DNA of 34,295 bases from Arthrobacter sp. (GTDB lineage: Bacteria; Actinomycetota; Actinomycetes; Actinomycetales; Micrococcaceae): NCBI GenBank assembly GCA_025464875.1, contig JAODMV010000036.1, positions 1-34,295 on the forward strand, written 5' to 3'. Below the pieces are notes generated by a model that was not told where the DNA came from, made no database searches, and saw nothing but the letters and a program-made list of their open reading frames with translations. Positions 31,781 to 34,295 of the stretch are shown in pieces. Position 1 is the stretch's first letter; each line of letters starts with the position of its first letter. The position numbers and the translations under genes are program-made.

Positions 31781-32718
31781 CAGGGCTGATGGCGAGCGCC
31801 ACCATCTGCGGGGCGCTTCTCGGTGCAGGCCTCTGGCTGTTGCTGGTGAGGCTTCCGTTCATGCGATCCACCACCTTTGCCGAGCGCATTGGGCCGCAAT
31901 TGAAGTCGCACAACCTGGAGTCCAAGCTCCTGCGCACCTCACCCCGGAACGTCACGCCCTTCGGGCCGCTGGAACGCATACTCCGCCCTGTCATCCGCGA
32001 TGGCATCGCGTCGCTGAGCAAGATCAATCTCGGCTCCTCAGCTTTGAACCGCCGGCTAGTCCGTTCCGGCAGCACAAAGACGGCGGTGGATTTCCGTGCC
32101 GAGCAGCTCCTGTGGGGGATAGGAGGCTTTGCCCTGGCTGTCGGGGTGGTGGTCTTCGCCGGAGCGGCCGGACGGTTCAACCCCTTCATCGCCGTGGTCG
32201 CCGTCCTGGGCAGTGCCGCAGGCGGATTCGTGCTGCGGGACTACCTGCTGGGCGCGCAAATCAGGAAACGCGAAGCCCGGATGATGGCGGAGTTCCCCAG
32301 CATCGCGGAACTCATGGCCCTCGCGGTCAGTGCTGGCGAGAGCGCCACCGGTGCGCTGGACCGGGTCTGCCGCAGCGCCAGAGGCGAACTGTCGAAGGAA
32401 TTTACCCGCGTTCTGGCCGAAACGCGGGCCGGAAAGCCCCTGATGGATGCGCTGCAGGAGTTTTCATCCCGGACCGACCTCGGACCGCTGGTCCGCTTCG
32501 TTGACGGGATGATCGTGGCCGTCGAACGCGGGACGCCGCTCGCCGACGTGTTGCGGGCCCAGGCGCAGGATGTAAGGGACACGGCGAAGCGTGAACTGAT
32601 GGAGTCGGCCGGAAAGAAGGAAATCGGGATGATGGTGCCCCTCGTATTCGGGGTGTTGCCGCTCACGGTCGTCTTCGCCGTCTTCCCAGGCCTGGCTGCC
32701 ATCAGTCTCGGGCTGTAG
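31777..32718 (+). CDS. tadC: Tad pilus inner-membrane protein TadC (T2SSF)
   Basis: ATGA overlap with tadB; AEFPSIAELMALAVSAGESATGALDRVCRSARGELSKEFTRVLAETRAGKPLMDALQEFSSRTDL. Confidence 0.9.
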   Translation: MTGLMASATICGALLGAGLWLLLVRLPFMRSTTFAERIGPQLKSHNLESKLLRTSPRNVTPFGPLERILRPVIRDGIASLSKINLGSSALNRRLVRSGSTKTAVDFRAEQLLWGIGGFALAVGVVVFAGAAGRFNPFIAVVAVLGSAAGGFVLRDYLLGAQIRKREARMMAEFPSIAELMALAVSAGESATGALDRVCRSARGELSKEFTRVLAETRAGKPLMDALQEFSSRTDLGPLVRFVDGMIVAVERGTPLADVLRAQAQDVRDTAKRELMESAGKKEIGMMVPLVFGVLPLTVVFAVFPGLAAISLGL

Positions 32719-32772
32719 GAGCGAAGCACCACAAGGGGAACAGAACTCGAAAGCACACCTAAAGGGGACCAA

Positions 32773-33024
32773 GTGAAAAACATCGGAATTCGCGTCGCGT
32801 TGCTGCTTTGCACACCCACCATGCTGTCCTGGCGGCCGGCTGTATCCCGGCGGAGGGGCCCGAAGCGGGCCGCCGGGGCTGAGGAGCATCCGGAACGCGG
32901 GGACGTGCCCGGCTGGGTCATGATCACCCTGATGTCGGCCGTTCTTGTGGCCGCACTGCTGGCGCTCGCGGGCCCGGCGCTTGAGGGCCTGTTCAACCAG
33001 GCCATGGACAGGGTCAGGCAGTAG
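32773..33024 (+). CDS. Small single-TM protein, candidate non-canonical Flp/Tad pilin
   Basis: GTG start after AGGGG; basic N-terminus then ERGDVPGWVMITLMSAVLVAALLALAGPALEGLFNQAMDRVRQ; sits where flp pilins usually lie in actinobacterial tad operons. Confidence 0.65.
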   Translation: MKNIGIRVALLLCTPTMLSWRPAVSRRRGPKRAAGAEEHPERGDVPGWVMITLMSAVLVAALLALAGPALEGLFNQAMDRVRQ

Positions 33025-33027
33025 CCA

Positions 33028-33492
33028 ATGCGCGCACCCCCGATGCTGGGGCGGAGGGCGGAGTTTAACTGCAGCGGCACGCCCCAGGGCCGCGCAGCCG
33101 CGCCCTCGGCTCCGGGCCGCCAGACGAGCGAACGCGGTTCGGCGGTGGTGGACTTCGCCATGGTGGGCGGGCTGCTGACGGTGTTCTTTCTTGCCATCAT
33201 CCAGCTCACCTTGGTCCTGCACGTCCGGAACACTCTCATCGACGCCGCCGCCTCGGGCGCCAGGTATGGAACGCTCGCGGACCGAAACCCCGAGGATGCC
33301 CGGGCCAGGACCGCACAGCTGATCGGCGTGGCACTGAATCCGGACTTCGCTTCAGCGATAAGCACTTCTGAAGCTACCTACCAAGGCGTGCGCACCCTGG
33401 AGGTCACCGTCCGCGCCCCGTTGCCAGTTCTTGGACTGATCGGCCCCCGGTCGCTGTTGGAGGTGAAGGGGCATGCGGCCATCCAGCCGTGA
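33028..33492 (+). CDS. TadE-like pseudopilin
   Basis: SERGSAVVDFAMVGGLLTVFFLAIIQLTLVLHVRNTLIDAAASGARYGTLADR. Confidence 0.88.
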   Translation: MRAPPMLGRRAEFNCSGTPQGRAAAPSAPGRQTSERGSAVVDFAMVGGLLTVFFLAIIQLTLVLHVRNTLIDAAASGARYGTLADRNPEDARARTAQLIGVALNPDFASAISTSEATYQGVRTLEVTVRAPLPVLGLIGPRSLLEVKGHAAIQP

Positions 33493-33985
33493 ACCGAAAG
33501 GGCCCCGCCCAGCCGGCGGGCCGCACCCGAATAAAATAGACCCTGAAAAGACGGCCCCTCGCGTCGCGGACGGCACAGAGCAGGGGAGCGCCGTCGTCGA
33601 GTTCACCTTCCTGTCCCTGCTGCTGATGGTTCCGCTCGTCTATTTCATCATCACCGTCGGACAGATCCAGGGCGGCTCCTTCGCCGTCGTCGGGGCCGCG
33701 GACCAGGCCGCCAAGGTCTACGCCGCCCAACCCGACGCGGCGAGCGGCCGGGCGGCGGCCGAGCAGGCCGTCCTGCTGGCGCTCGCCGACTACGGCCACC
33801 CGGCGGAAAACGCCAGCATGGACACCAGTTGCGAACCCGCGGACTGCATGGCCGCCGGCTCGGCCGTGACCGTCACCGTCCGCCTCACCGTGCCGCTGCC
33901 CTTCGTGCCGTTCAGTGACGCCCTCCAGCTCAACGCCAGCCGGCTCAGCGCCACGGCCACCCAGATTATCGGCCGGTTTCGATGA
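33473..33985 (+). CDS. TadE-like pseudopilin (second)
   Basis: TEQGSAVVEFTFLSLLLMVPLVYFIITVGQIQGGSFAVVGAADQAAKVYA; overlaps the preceding CDS by 20 nt. Confidence 0.87.
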   Translation: MRPSSREPKGPRPAGGPHPNKIDPEKTAPRVADGTEQGSAVVEFTFLSLLLMVPLVYFIITVGQIQGGSFAVVGAADQAAKVYAAQPDAASGRAAAEQAVLLALADYGHPAENASMDTSCEPADCMAAGSAVTVTVRLTVPLPFVPFSDALQLNASRLSATATQIIGRFR

Positions 33986-34295
33986 ATCCCTCCGGGGGGC
34001 ACCGCGAAGGCCGCCATCAACACGGACGCGGCGAAGAAGGTCAAATGATCGTGCTGATCATCGGCTACGTCCTCCTGGCCCTGCTCCTTGCGACGGTGGT
34101 GGCGGCTGCATCGAGCGTGTATATAGAGCACAAGAAGTTGCTCTCCCTGGCGGACGGGGCGTCGGTGGCCGCGGCGGACAGCTTCACGCTCGGGCAGCTG
34201 GAAAACGCCGCCGGAAGCCCCACCGCCATGCTCAGCGGCGCACGCGTGCGCAGCGCCGCCGTCGACTATCTGGACCGCGACGGTGCCTTCACCCG
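33982..34295 (+). CDS. TadG-like / pilus-assembly protein, C-terminus beyond the window
   Basis: ATGA overlap; MNPSGGHREGRHQHGRGEEGQMIVLIIGYVLLALLLATVVAAASSVYIEHKKLLSLADGASVAAADSFT... open to the window end. Confidence 0.75.
   Translation, partial: MNPSGGHREGRHQHGRGEEGQMIVLIIGYVLLALLLATVVAAASSVYIEHKKLLSLADGASVAAADSFTLGQLENAAGSPTAMLSGARVRSAAVDYLDRDGAFT

Overview
The window is high-GC actinobacterial DNA. Gene content suggests Micrococcales/Arthrobacter-like, which is inference. It is dense with cell-envelope genes. (1) Positions 1-1776 (-) hold the N-terminal part of an FHA-FtsK/SpoIIIE ATPase; the window edge cuts it just before the expected Walker A loop. (2) Positions 2028-18749 form a cell-wall glycan locus. 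It encodes UDP-galactopyranose mutase, a GlfT-type galactofuranosyltransferase, a Wzm/Wzt ABC exporter, a DUF6541/GT-C-like membrane protein, RmlA, a flippase-like membrane protein, three GT2 glycosyltransferases, a DUF2304 protein, an NAD-dependent sugar epimerase, RmlB and an RmlC-RmlD fusion. A minus-strand lipoprotein interrupts this locus; its cysteine spacing resembles Streptomyces subtilisin inhibitor (SSI). (3) Positions 18937-29407 hold three secreted multidomain proteins, each with 5-6 LGFP repeats on a different catalytic head: a metzincin/M11-like protease, an L,D-transpeptidase and a GH25 muramidase. Among them lie an acyltransferase-3, a second DUF6541-like protein and a lipoprotein. 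(4) Positions 29691 to the end are a Tad pilus operon (TadA/CpaF, TadB, TadC, an unusual small pilin-like protein, two TadE-like pseudopilins and a truncated TadG-like protein). The best candidate for an undescribed system is the galactofuran/rhamnose glycan locus linked to LGFP-anchored wall enzymes, with a possible membrane-tethered protease inhibitor. All functional assignments come from reading the sequence by eye; no searches were run.
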